NCBI GenBank assembly: GCA_013815325.1
Contig: JACDGM010000006.1
Span: forward strand, 1 to 61,757
Source of the DNA: Chthoniobacterales bacterium
GTDB taxonomy: Bacteria > Verrucomicrobiota > Verrucomicrobiia > Chthoniobacterales > UBA10450
Length of the DNA: 61,757 bases
Reading direction: 5' to 3'
Part shown: positions 1 through 9,466 of the stretch, one piece after another
Numbering within the stretch: the first letter of the stretch is position 1
How the letters are laid out: every line of letters begins with the position of its first letter
Notes under the pieces: generated by a model
Told to the model about the DNA's origin: nothing
The model's input: the letters and a program-made list of their open reading frames with translations, nothing else
The model's database searches: none
Program-made: the position numbers and the translations under genes

Positions 1-360
<360 letters not shown>

Positions 361-596
361 CATTTACTTTTCAATTAACCCGCCGCGTCGGCCTTAAATC
401 TGATGCGGCGGCAAATTGAGGGGAATGACAAATTAACAAAACGAAGCCTAAAAACTGTTGGAAAACTTCCTGTATGTAGATTTCAGAGAATCAGTCGTTC
501 TTTGCAGAAAGAATATTGTAGGTGCGCTGCCCCAGCGCAGATCTCGATCCGCTGGGACATTCGTCAGACGATAGGGCCGAAGCCGCGGCCTTACCG
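361..596 (+). other. 23S-5S internal transcribed spacer
   Basis: This spacer of about 236 bases separates the 23S and 5S genes. I see no tRNA in it. It contains several short complementary segments (for example around 376-412 and 498-512) that could form processing stems. The short open frames here are unlikely to be translated because the region is a transcribed rRNA spacer. Confidence 0.7.
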
Positions 597-711
597 TCTG
601 GTGACAATAGCGCAGTGGCCCCACCCGTTCCCATTCCGAACACGGAAGTGAAACGCTGCAGCCCCGATGGTAGTGCTTCTATAGGTTGTGCGAGAGTAGG
701 ACGTTGCCAGA
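597..711 (+). rRNA. rrf: 5S ribosomal RNA
   Basis: The 115-base segment has the 5S hallmarks. These are the CCGAACACGGAAGTGAAAC block near 635-653, CCCCGATGGTAGTG near 662-675 and GCGAGAGTAGGACG near 690-703. The terminal stem pairs TCTGGTGAC at 597 with GTTGCCAGA ending at 711, which sets the boundaries. It is cotranscribed with the 23S gene and followed at once by a terminator hairpin. Confidence 0.95.
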
Positions 712-714
712 ACT

Positions 715-751
715 AAAGCCCCGCTGTCTGTAAACAAGCAGCGGGGCTTTT
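715..751 (+). terminator. Rho-independent terminator of the rRNA operon
   Basis: A GC-rich stem (AAAGCCCCGCTG pairing with CAGCGGGGCTTT) with a short loop is followed by a T-rich run (TTTTGCTTTCT). It starts 4 bases after the 5S gene, as expected for the end of an rRNA transcription unit. Confidence 0.9.
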
Positions 752-793
752 GCTTTCTGCTCATGCCACGTCAAACCACAACTGACGTCATCA

Positions 794-967
794 TCAATTT
801 CTCGGCCTTGGGACGATGCGCTTAACCTGATACTGGCCAAGCTTCTCCGCTACGATTTGGTTGACCAGGTGCGTCATGGGAATCTCGAACGATTTCGCTT
901 CCAGATATAATTTGGAAAAAACCAGATCGCGCCGAATCTGCGGCGAGTAGTCCCTTTCCTGCGACAT
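794..967 (-). CDS. 57-aa small protein, possibly ribbon-helix-helix
   Basis: A short reverse-strand frame runs from ATG at 967 to TGA at 794 and gives a 57-residue protein beginning MSQERDYSPQIRRDL. A strong ribosome binding site (AAAGGAGGT, 6 bases before the ATG) supports real translation. The segment IPMTHLVNQIVAEKLGQY (about residues 29-46) resembles the helical part of ribbon-helix-helix DNA-binding proteins. That similarity is weak and the function is unknown. It lies between the rRNA terminator and a KTSC gene on the same strand, about 45 bases downstream of that gene, so the two may share a transcript. Similar-sized proteins of this type often act as antitoxins or small regulators, but no toxin partner is visible. 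Confidence 0.6.
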   Translation of the reverse strand: MSQERDYSPQIRRDLVFSKLYLEAKSFEIPMTHLVNQIVAEKLGQYQVKRIVPRPRN

Positions 968-1012
968 GGAGTACCTCCTTTCCCAGTCACAGGCCGCCTT
1001 CCGAACACTCGG

Positions 1013-1222
1013 TCAATCCAATCTTTCATAGCGATAATGCTCCTTCATACCGTTCCAGAACGCACCGGCCGAGTCTGCGCTCAGCAGCGCCTGGTAAGCC
1101 ATTTCCGGAACATTGAAATACCGATAGCTGTCGCCATTTCTGAATTCGACGATAAGACTCCGCTCTTTCTTGTCGTAAGTGACCGCCTCGATCGCAGAGG
1201 AGTCAAGTTTGACGCGTTTCAT
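1013..1222 (-). CDS. KTSC domain protein
   Basis: This 69-residue protein is essentially one KTSC domain, named for its occurrence at the C terminus of some lysyl-tRNA synthetases. The pattern V.LDSSAIEAVTYD, followed by L.VEFRNGDSYRYFNVP and ending LLSADSAGAFWN, matches the family from end to end. Stand-alone KTSC proteins of 60-80 residues are common in bacteria and their function is not established. Nucleic-acid binding is often assumed. The ATG at 1222 has no clear ribosome binding site. Its neighbours are the 57-aa gene downstream and a vsr-like remnant upstream. Confidence 0.8.
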   Translation of the reverse strand: MKRVKLDSSAIEAVTYDKKERSLIVEFRNGDSYRYFNVPEMAYQALLSADSAGAFWNGMKEHYRYERLD

Positions 1223-1399
1223 AGATCGGACGCTTTAACGTAAACTTGCTTATTGCCCACTGCGTGAGTTTGCCTCAATTTGCATCAACGCTGCTGTCGT
1301 AAAACGATAGCGAGCGCCACCAGGTCTGCAGGTTTCTTGTGAAATGGAAGCCACATGGCGGTTCGGATTAAACCCGACCAAGCGCTCGGATAACGCGCC

Positions 1400-1535
1400 T
1401 TGCGATCTCCCGAATAACCTCGCCGTTGCAGATCGCACTCCCACACTCGCAAGATGCGCCAGCCTTTACTTCGCAGAGTCTGTCTTATAGCCGACCACGC
1501 GCGATGTTGCGTTTGAACTTTGGCAGCCAGAATTC
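1400..1535 (-). pseudogene. Remnant of a very-short-patch-repair (Vsr-type) endonuclease
   Basis: Two pieces of a Vsr/DUF559-type nuclease sit in different frames on the reverse strand. FWLPKFKRNIAR is read at about 1533-1498, and GWRILRVWECDLQR at about 1470-1425. In intact Vsr proteins these two motifs are about 20 residues apart in one frame. A frameshift near 1490-1500 therefore separates them, and a TAA closes the first frame. The N-terminal catalytic half, with the FVDGCFWHGC region, is not found upstream. This is a truncated, frameshifted remnant. Vsr normally nicks T:G mismatches next to cytosine-methylated sites and works with MutS and MutL; mutS begins 100 bases away on the opposite strand. 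No DNA methyltransferase is present. Confidence 0.55.
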
Positions 1536-1634
1536 GTCGAGGATTCTCACGGTCACGCAGCTGCACGGGCTCAACGCGGCTGTTCGCCAAACAAGAAGCT
1601 GGCGTTTCTAGTGCGCTGATTCGATTCTTTGCCA

Positions 1635-4148
1635 ATGGCTCATGCTCTCACACCGATGATGCAACAGTATCAGCGCCTCCGCGCGAGCGTGCCGGAGGAT
1701 ACTCTGTTGCTCTTCCGGCTGGGTGACTTTTATGAGCTCTTCTTTGAAGACGCCAAAACCGCCTCCGTCCTGCTCAACCTGGCACTGACCAAACGCAATG
1801 ACGTTCCGATGTGTGGGATGCCGTATCACGCGGCGCAGAGTTACATCGCCAAGCTTATCAAAGCCGGCAGGCGCGTCGCGATCTGCGATCAGACGAGCGA
1901 GCCGCAACCTGGTAAGATCGTGTCGCGCGACATTACGCAGATCATTAGCGCCGGGACGGTAAGCGATCTGGATTTGCTGGAATCGAAGCGAGCCAACTAC
2001 CTCGGAGCAGTCTTCGTCGAATCCGGGGTTTTCGGCTTCGCTTACGCGGACCTCACCACCGGCGAATTCCGGCTGATGCAGCTAAATAACAAGGGCGCGC
2101 TCCTCGACGCACTCGCCCGAGTTTCGCCTTCCGAGTTACTGGCAAGCGACCAGCAACTGCAACAGTTCGCACAGATTCCGGGCACCCTCGCTTACGATCA
2201 CTATGCATTTCTTCCCGACAACGCCCTCTTCACACTCTGCGATCATTTCAAAGTCAAGTCACTCGATGGCTTCGGCTGCACCTCCCTCCCCCAGGCGATC
2301 GCCGCCGCCGGCGCGATTGTTCATTACCTCAAACATCAGCTACGCCGTAAAATCGATTACCTCACATCGCTGCGTTGCGAGGCGGCGAGCGACCACGTTC
2401 TGCTTGATGCCGCGACACAGACTAACCTGGAGCTGGTCGCTTCCCGCGGGGTGCGCGACACCAGCTTACTCGCGGCGCTCGACCGGACGGTAACGCCGAT
2501 GGGCGGCCGCCGGTTACGCGCTTGGATTCTGCAACCGATTCGTGAGCTCGCGGAGCTGGAAACCCGTCAGCAATTGATCGCAGATCTTTTGCAGGAATCA
2601 GACCTCTTGGGATCGCTGCGGGAAGCTTTGCGATCGATCCGCGATTTGGAACGAGCCGCCGGGCGCTTGAGCCAGGCCTCGGGCAACGCGCGCGACCTGG
2701 TTGCGCTAAAAGTTTCGCTCGAACAAATTCCGCACCTCAAAAGCGAACTACAGACGCTGCTCGATCGTTCCAGCTTCGGCGCGAATCGAGCGAGCGAGGC
2801 CGCTGGTCTCGAACTACTGGCGCAGCGACTTCACAACAATCTGCGAGAAATGCCCGAATTCGCTCGAAAGTTGGCTGACGCGCTCGCGGACGATCCGCCG
2901 CTCGTGCTGAAGGAGGGCGGTATTTTTCGCGACCGCTTTGATTCACAACTAGACGAGTTGCGGCAGGCTTCGCGCGACGGGAAAAATTGGATTACCGAAC
3001 TTCAGGATCGCGAAGTTAGCGAGACCGGCATCAAGTCGCTCAAGGTCCGTTTCAACTCCGTCTTCGGTTACTTCATCGAAATCACGAAATCGAATCTGGC
3101 CAGCGTGCCGGCGCGTTATACGCGGAAGCAGACCACCGTCGGCGGCGAACGTTTCATCACGCCCGAACTCAAGGAAATGGAGGCGAAAATTCTCGGCGCC
3201 GATGAGCGGGCGCGGCATCTCGAGTATCAGCTTTTCCAGACATTGCGTGAGGAGACGTTAGGCGAGCTTGGTCCGATTCAACAAACCGCCGCTGCGCTCG
3301 CGATTCTCGACGTGATTTGTTCCCTCGCGGAGACCGCGCGACTCTTTCACTACTGCCGGCCGAGACTCGATAACTCGCTTCGTCTCTGCCTGAAGGACGC
3401 CCGTCATCCTGTCCTCGATCAGAATCTCGCCGAAGAAAAATTTGTGCCTAACGACACCGATCTCGACGGCGAAAAGCTCCGTCTGGCCATCATCACCGGG
3501 CCGAACATGGCCGGAAAATCGACCTACATCCGCCAGGTGGCACTGATCGTTTTGATGGCACAGATCGGCAGCTTCGTGCCCGCGGCGAGCGCTGAGATTG
3601 GTCTGGTCGATCGCATCTTCACCCGCGTCGGCGCGAACGACGACCTCTCGCGCGGTCAATCCACCTTCATGGTTGAGATGAACGAGACGGCTAACATCGT
3701 CAACAACGCGACCGAGCGAAGCCTCATTATCCTCGACGAGATTGGCCGCGGCACTTCCACCTTCGATGGCCTTTCGATCGCTTGGAGTGTTGCCGAATTT
3801 CTGCACGACAAAATTAAAGCGCGCACCCTTTTCGCGACCCACTATCACGAGCTGACCAAGCTTGCGGAGCAGCGCAGCGGCGTCTCCAACTTCAACGTCG
3901 CCGTCCGCGAATGGAACGAGCAAATCATTTTCTTGCGCAAGATCGTCGCTGGAGGCACGGACAAAAGCTATGGCATTCAAGTCGCGCGCCTCGCGGGATT
4001 GCCGCGGGAGATTCTCGACCGCGCCAAGGACATTCTGTTGCATCTGGAGAACCCAAATGGGGCCGTAAAGAAGCCCGGCTCGGGAAAAGCGCGGCGCTCC
4101 CGCGGAATGCCGACACCACGAGAGAAGCCGCAACTCGACCTTCTCTAG
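1635..4148 (+). CDS. mutS: DNA mismatch repair protein MutS
   Basis: MutS scans DNA for mispairs and starts methyl-directed mismatch repair with MutL. The 837-residue product has the usual length. The N-terminal mismatch-recognition motif is at F32-Y33-E34. The ATPase has a Walker A motif GPNMAGKST near residue 622 and a Walker B motif LIILDEIGRGTS near 697. The C-terminal helix-turn-helix and dimer region is retained. I chose the ATG at 1635; a TTG two codons upstream (1629) is also in frame. There is no mutL in the window. The neighbouring gene upstream is a vsr-like remnant on the other strand, and a TPR gene follows closely. One copy of the dispersed 9-mer GCCTAACGA lies inside the gene at 3446-3454. 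Confidence 0.98.
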   Translation: MAHALTPMMQQYQRLRASVPEDTLLLFRLGDFYELFFEDAKTASVLLNLALTKRNDVPMCGMPYHAAQSYIAKLIKAGRRVAICDQTSEPQPGKIVSRDITQIISAGTVSDLDLLESKRANYLGAVFVESGVFGFAYADLTTGEFRLMQLNNKGALLDALARVSPSELLASDQQLQQFAQIPGTLAYDHYAFLPDNALFTLCDHFKVKSLDGFGCTSLPQAIAAAGAIVHYLKHQLRRKIDYLTSLRCEAASDHVLLDAATQTNLELVASRGVRDTSLLAALDRTVTPMGGRRLRAWILQPIRELAELETRQQLIADLLQESDLLGSLREALRSIRDLERAAGRLSQASGNARDLVALKVSLEQIPHLKSELQTLLDRSSFGANRASEAAGLELLAQRLHNNLREMPEFARKLADALADDPPLVLKEGGIFRDRFDSQLDELRQASRDGKNWITELQDREVSETGIKSLKVRFNSVFGYFIEITKSNLASVPARYTRKQTTVGGERFITPELKEMEAKILGADERARHLEYQLFQTLREETLGELGPIQQTAAALAILDVICSLAETARLFHYCRPRLDNSLRLCLKDARHPVLDQNLAEEKFVPNDTDLDGEKLRLAIITGPNMAGKSTYIRQVALIVLMAQIGSFVPAASAEIGLVDRIFTRVGANDDLSRGQSTFMVEMNETANIVNNATERSLIILDEIGRGTSTFDGLSIAWSVAEFLHDKIKARTLFATHYHELTKLAEQRSGVSNFNVAVREWNEQIIFLRKIVAGGTDKSYGIQVARLAGLPREILDRAKDILLHLENPNGAVKKPGSGKARRSRGMPTPREKPQLDLL

Positions 4149-4232
4149 CGATGAACTTCCCGCGAAGCCGGGGTGATTATTTCAATGACTCCGTGGCGCG
4201 CCCGTCGGATATTTCCCAATCTGTTTCCGCTC

Positions 4233-5648
4233 ATGCCTCTTCGAACCGAAAAAGATCTCAACGATCAACTCCGCGGCTACTGGCTCAAAGCCGTTGCTGC
4301 GATTGAATTGCGCAACTTCGGTTACGCCATCGAGCTGCTGGAAAATCTGCTCAAACAGGAGCCCGAATTTTTAGCCGGCCGGCGAATGTTGCGCCGCGCC
4401 GCAGTGACCCGCGCGAAGAGCGAAAAGAAGAGCTTTTTTAACATCTCCACCTCCCCTCTCGCGATCATGAAAGCGCAGCGGGAACTGAAAAAAGATCCGC
4501 GAAAAACCATCGAGCTTCTCGAAAAAATCCTTGAGAACGCACCGTACAATCAGCAAGCCAACATGCTCTTGAAGGACGCGGCAGTCGCCGCCGAATATCC
4601 CGAGATCGCGATCTTCGCAATGGAGACGCTGCTCGAACACGATCGCAACGAAGTAAAAGTGCTGCACGAGATTGGACGTCTTTATCACCGTTTCGGGCAG
4701 AGCGACAAAGCGGTCGGAGTTTACGGGCGCATCGCGGAAATCAATCCGACCGATCTCGACGCGATCAAGTTGGGAAAGGACGCATCAGCGCGCGCCTCGA
4801 TGAAAAGCGGCGGATGGAAAGAAGCGGAGAGTTATCGCGATTTAATCAAGGACAAGGAGACCGCCGTCTCACTCGAACAGCAAAACCGGATGCAGCTGAC
4901 GGGCGAAGCGCTTGAGCAACAGATCACCGAATTTTTTGTGCGGCACGAGGCCGAGCCGCAGAACGTCGATCTCGCGAAAAGGCTGGGAGCGTTGCACGAC
5001 CAGAAGGAAGACCTCGAGGGCGCTGTCGCCTGGTATCAATACGCAGTCGACCTCACGGACAGGAGTGACCCCGGCTTGGTGCGGAAAGTTACCGATCTGA
5101 AAATGCGGCAGCTCGAGCGCCGGATCCGCGAGGGCGAAGAATATCTCGCGGCGCCGGGCAACAACGACGAGGAATTCGCCGGCAAGCTGGCCGAACTGGA
5201 AGCGGCCAAGAAACAGCGTGCTGAAATCCTCATCGACGACGCCCGCAAGCGTCTAAATCGCAATCCGACCGATCTTCAACTCCGCTTCGAGCTTGGCGAG
5301 CACCTCACGACCGCGGGCAAGTATCGCGAGGCGCTCCCCGAGTTGCAGCGCGCCCGTCAGAACCCTAATGCGCGCCTCAGAGCCATGAATTTGTTAGGCC
5401 GCTGCTACCGCGAGCTCGGAATGCTCGATCTCGCCGCGAAGCAACTCGACGATGCCGCGAGGGAAATGCTTGGGATGGACGCCGTAAAAAAGGAAATCGT
5501 TTACAACCTCGGCCTGGTCTACGAGCAAATGGGCGACTCCGAAAAATACATCGAAGCGATGAAGAAGATCTACGAGACGGAATATGGATATCGGGACGTA
5601 GCGGAGCGGGTCGAGCGCTCTTACAGCCGCGCGGCCGAGAGCGGCTAG
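4233..5648 (+). CDS. TPR-repeat protein
   Basis: The product (about 471 residues) is made largely of alpha-helical pair repeats of the tetratricopeptide type, for example YAIELLENLLKQEPEFLAG near the N terminus and AVGVYGRIAEINPTDLDAI in the middle. A charged, possibly coiled segment follows near residues 280-340, and more TPRs follow to the end. There is no convincing signal peptide, so it is probably a cytoplasmic scaffold. The start is uncertain. I favour the ATG at 4233 (MPLRTEKDLNDQ). In-frame GTG at 4173 and ATG at 4185 would add an unconserved-looking leader. None has a good ribosome binding site. It follows mutS closely and may be cotranscribed. No specific function can be assigned. 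Confidence 0.85.
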   Translation: MPLRTEKDLNDQLRGYWLKAVAAIELRNFGYAIELLENLLKQEPEFLAGRRMLRRAAVTRAKSEKKSFFNISTSPLAIMKAQRELKKDPRKTIELLEKILENAPYNQQANMLLKDAAVAAEYPEIAIFAMETLLEHDRNEVKVLHEIGRLYHRFGQSDKAVGVYGRIAEINPTDLDAIKLGKDASARASMKSGGWKEAESYRDLIKDKETAVSLEQQNRMQLTGEALEQQITEFFVRHEAEPQNVDLAKRLGALHDQKEDLEGAVAWYQYAVDLTDRSDPGLVRKVTDLKMRQLERRIREGEEYLAAPGNNDEEFAGKLAELEAAKKQRAEILIDDARKRLNRNPTDLQLRFELGEHLTTAGKYREALPELQRARQNPNARLRAMNLLGRCYRELGMLDLAAKQLDDAAREMLGMDAVKKEIVYNLGLVYEQMGDSEKYIEAMKKIYETEYGYRDVAERVERSYSRAAESG

Positions 5649-5792
5649 CTCAGCGTTTTCCGCTTGCCCTCTTTGCGTTAGGTCTAGGCGGCCTCACCCG
5701 CCGGGACCGGATTTTTACGGCCGGAACGGCCGATCAGCGCGAAGAATTTTAGCCGGTAATCGGCACCAACAAACAACCAAACCACAGCAATC

Positions 5793-6356
5793 ATGAAAAA
5801 ATATCTAATGTTTAGCAGCCGCGCGGCGATCGCAGCGATCGCGACCGCGGGCTTATGCCTCGTTTCCGTGGCCCAGGCGACGGATGAAACCAAGTCGGAT
5901 TCCGATACGAGCAAAACCTCCTCGACGCTCAGCGCGAAGGACAAAATGTTCGTCAAACATGCCGCGAAGGGCGGGATGAAAGAAGTCCAAATGGGTGAGA
6001 TGGGCGAGAAACAAGCGAAGAGCGACGACGTAAAAAAAATCGCGGAGAAGATCGTGACCGATCACAAAGCCGTCAACGAAGAGCTCAAGGATCTCGCCGA
6101 GAAAAAGAGTGTAACCCTCCCGACTGAGGCCAAGATGTCGAAGAAGATGGAGAAGATGAGCGGCGACAACTTCGACAAAGACTATCTCATGGCGATGAAG
6201 ACAGATCATGAGAAGGACATTGCGGCTTTCGAGAAGGAAGCGAACGACAGCGGCAGCGCTGAAGATGCCGACGTCAAGGCGTGGGCGGAGAAGACGCTCC
6301 CGACGCTCAAAGAGCATCTCTCGATGATCAACGACGCGCTCGCAAAAATGAAGTAA
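5793..6356 (+). CDS. DUF4142 family periplasmic protein
   Basis: The 187-residue product has an N-terminal signal peptide (MKKYLMFSSRAAIAAIATAG then a cleavage-like AQA) and a Lys/Glu-rich mature domain of about 140 residues. That domain matches DUF4142: long helices with the KIAEKIVTDHKAVNEELK segment, and DYLMAMKTDHEKDI containing a conserved Asp/His pair. DUF4142 proteins have a ferritin-like four-helix fold and are exported. Their role is unknown, though they are often linked to stress. The gene is monocistronic: 140 bases of spacer precede it and a strong hairpin follows. Confidence 0.88.
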   Translation: MKKYLMFSSRAAIAAIATAGLCLVSVAQATDETKSDSDTSKTSSTLSAKDKMFVKHAAKGGMKEVQMGEMGEKQAKSDDVKKIAEKIVTDHKAVNEELKDLAEKKSVTLPTEAKMSKKMEKMSGDNFDKDYLMAMKTDHEKDIAAFEKEANDSGSAEDADVKAWAEKTLPTLKEHLSMINDALAKMK

Positions 6357-6378
6357 GCCGCTCCGCCGAACGACACGG

Positions 6379-6411
6379 TGCGGCGCCTCGCAAGGGCGCC
6401 GCATTTTGTTT
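6379..6411 (+). terminator. Terminator after the DUF4142 gene
   Basis: A stem of TGCGGCGCC and GGCGCCGCA with a short loop is followed by TTTTGTTT. It lies 23 bases after the DUF4142 stop codon. Confidence 0.8.
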
Positions 6412-7147
6412 GCGGGATGCAGATTAAACCTCTCGAGCCGGACGCGCCGTTGCCCCGAGCTTTCGCCAGACACCAGCCCCTAGATCACCAATACGGACTA
6501 CGCGGCACCGGCTCGGACGGTTGATTCGACGCGCCTAACGACCGCCCCGGCGGCTTGCGGCGTCCCAACTCATCACACATTAAACGCTTCACGCGGGACG
6601 CGGAGGTGGGATCCGCGACTTTGGGCTATCGCCCATCTCCTTAACCTGCGGATGGGCTGCTTCCTCTTCCAGCTCCCGCCAAGCTGTCACTATACGCCTG
6701 CCCGCTTGCACCGAATCCTCTCACAACTGGACCCGGCCCGGCGGAACGTCGTGGAATTTCGGGGCCATAGTTGATGGGTCGGTTTGGTGAACCAGTTTGC
6801 CGTCGGCAGGTCAGCCGCGTAGAACTCTCCGCGCCCATGCCGTAGAACCACCCCGAGCAGCCGACGTTGACGCGCGGCAAAGGCGGAGCCGAGGCTCTCA
6901 AGGATAACAAGGTCCGCGTCGCGCTCCCATGCGAGCCGGATGGCGTCACGTCTCGATTTCCCGCACCCCAGCGACCAAGAAATAATGGGACCTTGTTTCG
7001 GGTGGTATGGGCCTACGAAGACTCTGCCGACTCGTTAGTCTGTGCGGCGAAAACTCCGCGGCGCATGGCTCACCTGAAAAGTAACAAACGAGTAACCTTT
7101 CCGCGTTCGCATCGAAGAAGGAGTTCATCCAATCTCTGCCTACACCT
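6412..7147. other. Long intergenic region, no supported gene
   Basis: This stretch of about 735 bases holds no frame I can defend. The open frames on both strands have no recognisable domain and no ribosome binding site. One copy of the 9-mer GCCTAACGA lies at 6533-6541. A plausible ribosome binding site (GAAGGAG near 7118) lies rather far upstream of the ATG at 7148. Confidence 0.5.
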
Positions 7148-8619
7148 ATGAAAAAAGCATTTAAAGATCTGTTTCCTGTCGGGCCTGCTTTATTCGCTGT
7201 TCTGTTGCTCGGCAGCGCCGGCGTTGCCTTTGCCGGTAGCGCGACATGGGATCTCAACCCCGCAACGAACAACTGGAATGCGGCGGTGAATTGGACGCCG
7301 GATACAGTCCCAAACGGCCCGACACGGCGACTTTTGCGATATCGAATAAGACGAAGATCTCCATTACCGCTCAATCGCAGCCGCACGGGTGAGTCTGTTC
7401 GTCAGCGGCGTCGGCATAACAGATAACTCGGGAGTAACTCAAAATTTTGTCACGGACACGGATCGCAGACATAACCAGTCGACCATTACCTTTGTCGGCA
7501 GTGCGGCCGCGGGCGATGCGACTTACACCAACTTCGGCGCGATCGTGCAGAACGCGTTTGGGGGTCACGTTGAGTTCTTCAACACCGCGACGGCGGGAAC
7601 TGGCACGTTCGTGATCGGCGGCGGGGCAGTGCAAGGAGCTAGCGGCGCGGGTGTCCTGTTCTTCGATGCCTCGAGCGCGGGCAGCGGCACTTTCCATATC
7701 AATGGTGGCGCGGTGAACGGTGCTGGCTTTGGCGACGTCGAGTTCATCAATACATTAACCGCGGACCGCGCTACCCTGATCGCTGACGGCGGTCTCGGTG
7801 GCGGCGCAGGGGCGACGATCTTTTTCTTTGACGATTCGAAAGGCGGGAGCGCGAACATCACCATTTCCGGTAACGGCAATCTCGACCTCAGTTTTCACAA
7901 TCCGCCCGGGGTAACTATCGGTTCTCTGCAAGGTGACGGCCTGGTGTTTCTCGGCTCGGATACGCTAGCTGTAAATAACAAGTCCAACCCACTCTACGCC
8001 GGCGTGATCGCCGACGGTGGTTTCAATGGCGGTACGGGTGGCGCTTTCGTGAAGAATGGGCAAGGGACATTAGACCTTACGGGCGCGAACACCTACACGG
8101 GCGGCACAACGATCAATGCCGGAACACTGCTGGTCGATAACACGACCGGATCTGCTACGGGCGCCGGCCCCCGTGCAGGTGAAGTCCGGCGCCTTGGGCG
8201 GCGCAGGAACGATCGCGGGGCCGGTAAGGATAGGGGCTGGCACGCCGGGTAACGGCGCGTTTCTCACACCCGGCCGAAGCTTCACGCATCCCGGCTTACT
8301 TGCGATCCTGAGCAGATTGACGTTTGACTCCGATGGTTTCTTTAACGTCGGGTTGGCGAAGCCTTCCGTGGTTGGCGAAGTGGTGGCGAATGGTGTTGCG
8401 ATCAACAGCGGTGCAAGCTTTGCGTTTTTCAACAACCGCGGCGTCACCGTTCCGGTGGGAACGTTCTTAACGGTGATTAGTAATACCTCGGCCAGCCCGA
8501 TCGCCGGAGTCTTTGATAACCTTCCGGACGGCCTGGTTTTCACCGACCACGGAAACACCTTTGAGGTGAGCTACGAAGGTGGCGACGGGAACGATCTGAC
8601 GTTGACGAGTGTGCCGTAA
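7148..8619 (+). pseudogene. Decayed secreted autotransporter-associated beta-strand protein
   Basis: The region encodes one protein broken into three frames. It starts with a signal peptide (MKKAFKDLF then a hydrophobic stretch to VAFAGSATWDL). It continues with Gly/Thr/Asn-rich beta-strand repeats such as GTGTFVIGGGAVQGASGAG and GSGTFHINGGAVNGAGFG. It ends with the typical VTVPVGTFLTVISNTSASPI and GDGNDLTLTSVP segments. Frame breaks lie near 7318-7322 (after DTVPNGP), 7384-7390 and 8155-8175 (after NTTGSATGAGP). Intact relatives are secreted or surface proteins of several hundred residues with autotransporter-associated beta-strand (PATR-type) repeats, and are abundant in Verrucomicrobiota. 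The breaks could be sequencing errors, but neighbouring decayed genes argue for real decay. Confidence 0.75.
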
Positions 8620-8664
8620 GGCACATGGCGCTGCGATTACTTCTGGAACTCCTTGACTTAGCGC

Positions 8665-8905
8665 GGGTGTCTCACCCGGTCGAGGGAGCAGGGCGAAGTG
8701 AAAGGCTGGTGACTCTCGATTCGGACGGCGTGCGCTGCGATCTCGGCGGGCCGCGCGAGCAGAGGCCGGAACTTCCCGCGGTCAAGCACTTCGAGCCATT
8801 GCTGATGGGCGCGTTCCTTGTAGCCGCGCTCCCACTCGAAATAGGTCTCGTCGAGGAAGTCACCTTGAAGTAACGCAGGAACTTAAGGCGACAACGCGGA
8901 TGGTT
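8665..8905 (-). pseudogene. Fragment of an unidentified protein
   Basis: On the reverse strand an open stretch reads LDETYFEWERGYKERAHQQW and then a Pro/Ala-containing segment with EIAAHAVRIES. It has the composition of a real globular protein, unlike the other frames here. It has no start codon: an in-frame TAA lies just upstream, and the preceding residues (RLKFLRYF) are in another frame, so a frameshift near 8870 is likely. Its 3' end runs into a small palindrome (GCGGGTGTCTCACCCG, near 8660-8675) that belongs to a repeat family seen elsewhere in the window. I do not recognise the family. Confidence 0.35.
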
Positions 8906-9466
8906 TCATTTTCATTTCCTGAAGAGATCGCAGCCCGACAAAAAGTTGGACTTCGTTGATCCGGCAGGCATGCGCGCCAGCCCGGCGGTGAAGCGCGTTA
9001 CCGCAGAAAGGGCGAGCAAATCCAGAATGAGTTAAAATAGTCCGCGTCCGACGGGTTGTAGCATCCGCCTGTTCTCAGCGGATTCCTCGCAGGCGGACCA
9101 CTCTTGGGGAGGATGCACTGAGGACAGCGCACGCTACATTTCGCCTATCTCTTATGCTTCCGCGGATTGGAAGTGTATGACACGCTCCAGGTGAGAAACA
9201 TTTTGTGTTTCTCGCCCTTTTCATCCCGTGCGTTGAATTTTTCCTCCTTTTTGCGGGTCCTGCCGGTTTGTTTGCTTTTCTTCGGCTCGATTTGAGAGAT
9301 GTCAGCTTACACACCAAAAGGCCTTCTATGGCCAAAGGGTGCAAAGGTTATGATGCAGTTGGAGCTGGGGCTACGTCGATTCTGCTGCAGGATGGCTTAG
9401 CGTCATGGGATGCTTCGGCGGCCGATGCAGTGGCGGTCTGGAGTGGATAACTAAGGAGGGAATCGA
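8906..9466. other. Intergenic region with repeat, no supported gene
   Basis: Apart from the palindromic element at 9057-9138, nothing here is convincing. A short open stretch near 8950-9035 on the plus strand may be another protein remnant, but it has no start codon and no recognisable motif. The sequence just downstream of 9450 is the 3' flank of the oxidase gene on the minus strand. Confidence 0.4.
9057..9138. repeat. Miniature repeat with TGTAGC...GCTACA ends
   Basis: An 82-base element begins TGTAGCATCCGCCTG and ends CGCACGCTACA. Its terminal six bases are inverted repeats. Internal hairpin-forming segments (ATCCGCCTG...CAGGCGGA) are present. The same ends occur on the element at 22743-22817. 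No gene is inside it. Confidence 0.5.

Noticed and set aside
403-716. Open frames across the 23S-5S spacer and 5S gene
   Set aside because: They lie in transcribed rRNA and spacer and cannot be protein genes.
3258-4133. Long open frame antisense to mutS (291 codons)
   Set aside because: High-GC shadow of the mutS codon pattern; no domain, no ribosome binding site, and mutS is beyond doubt.
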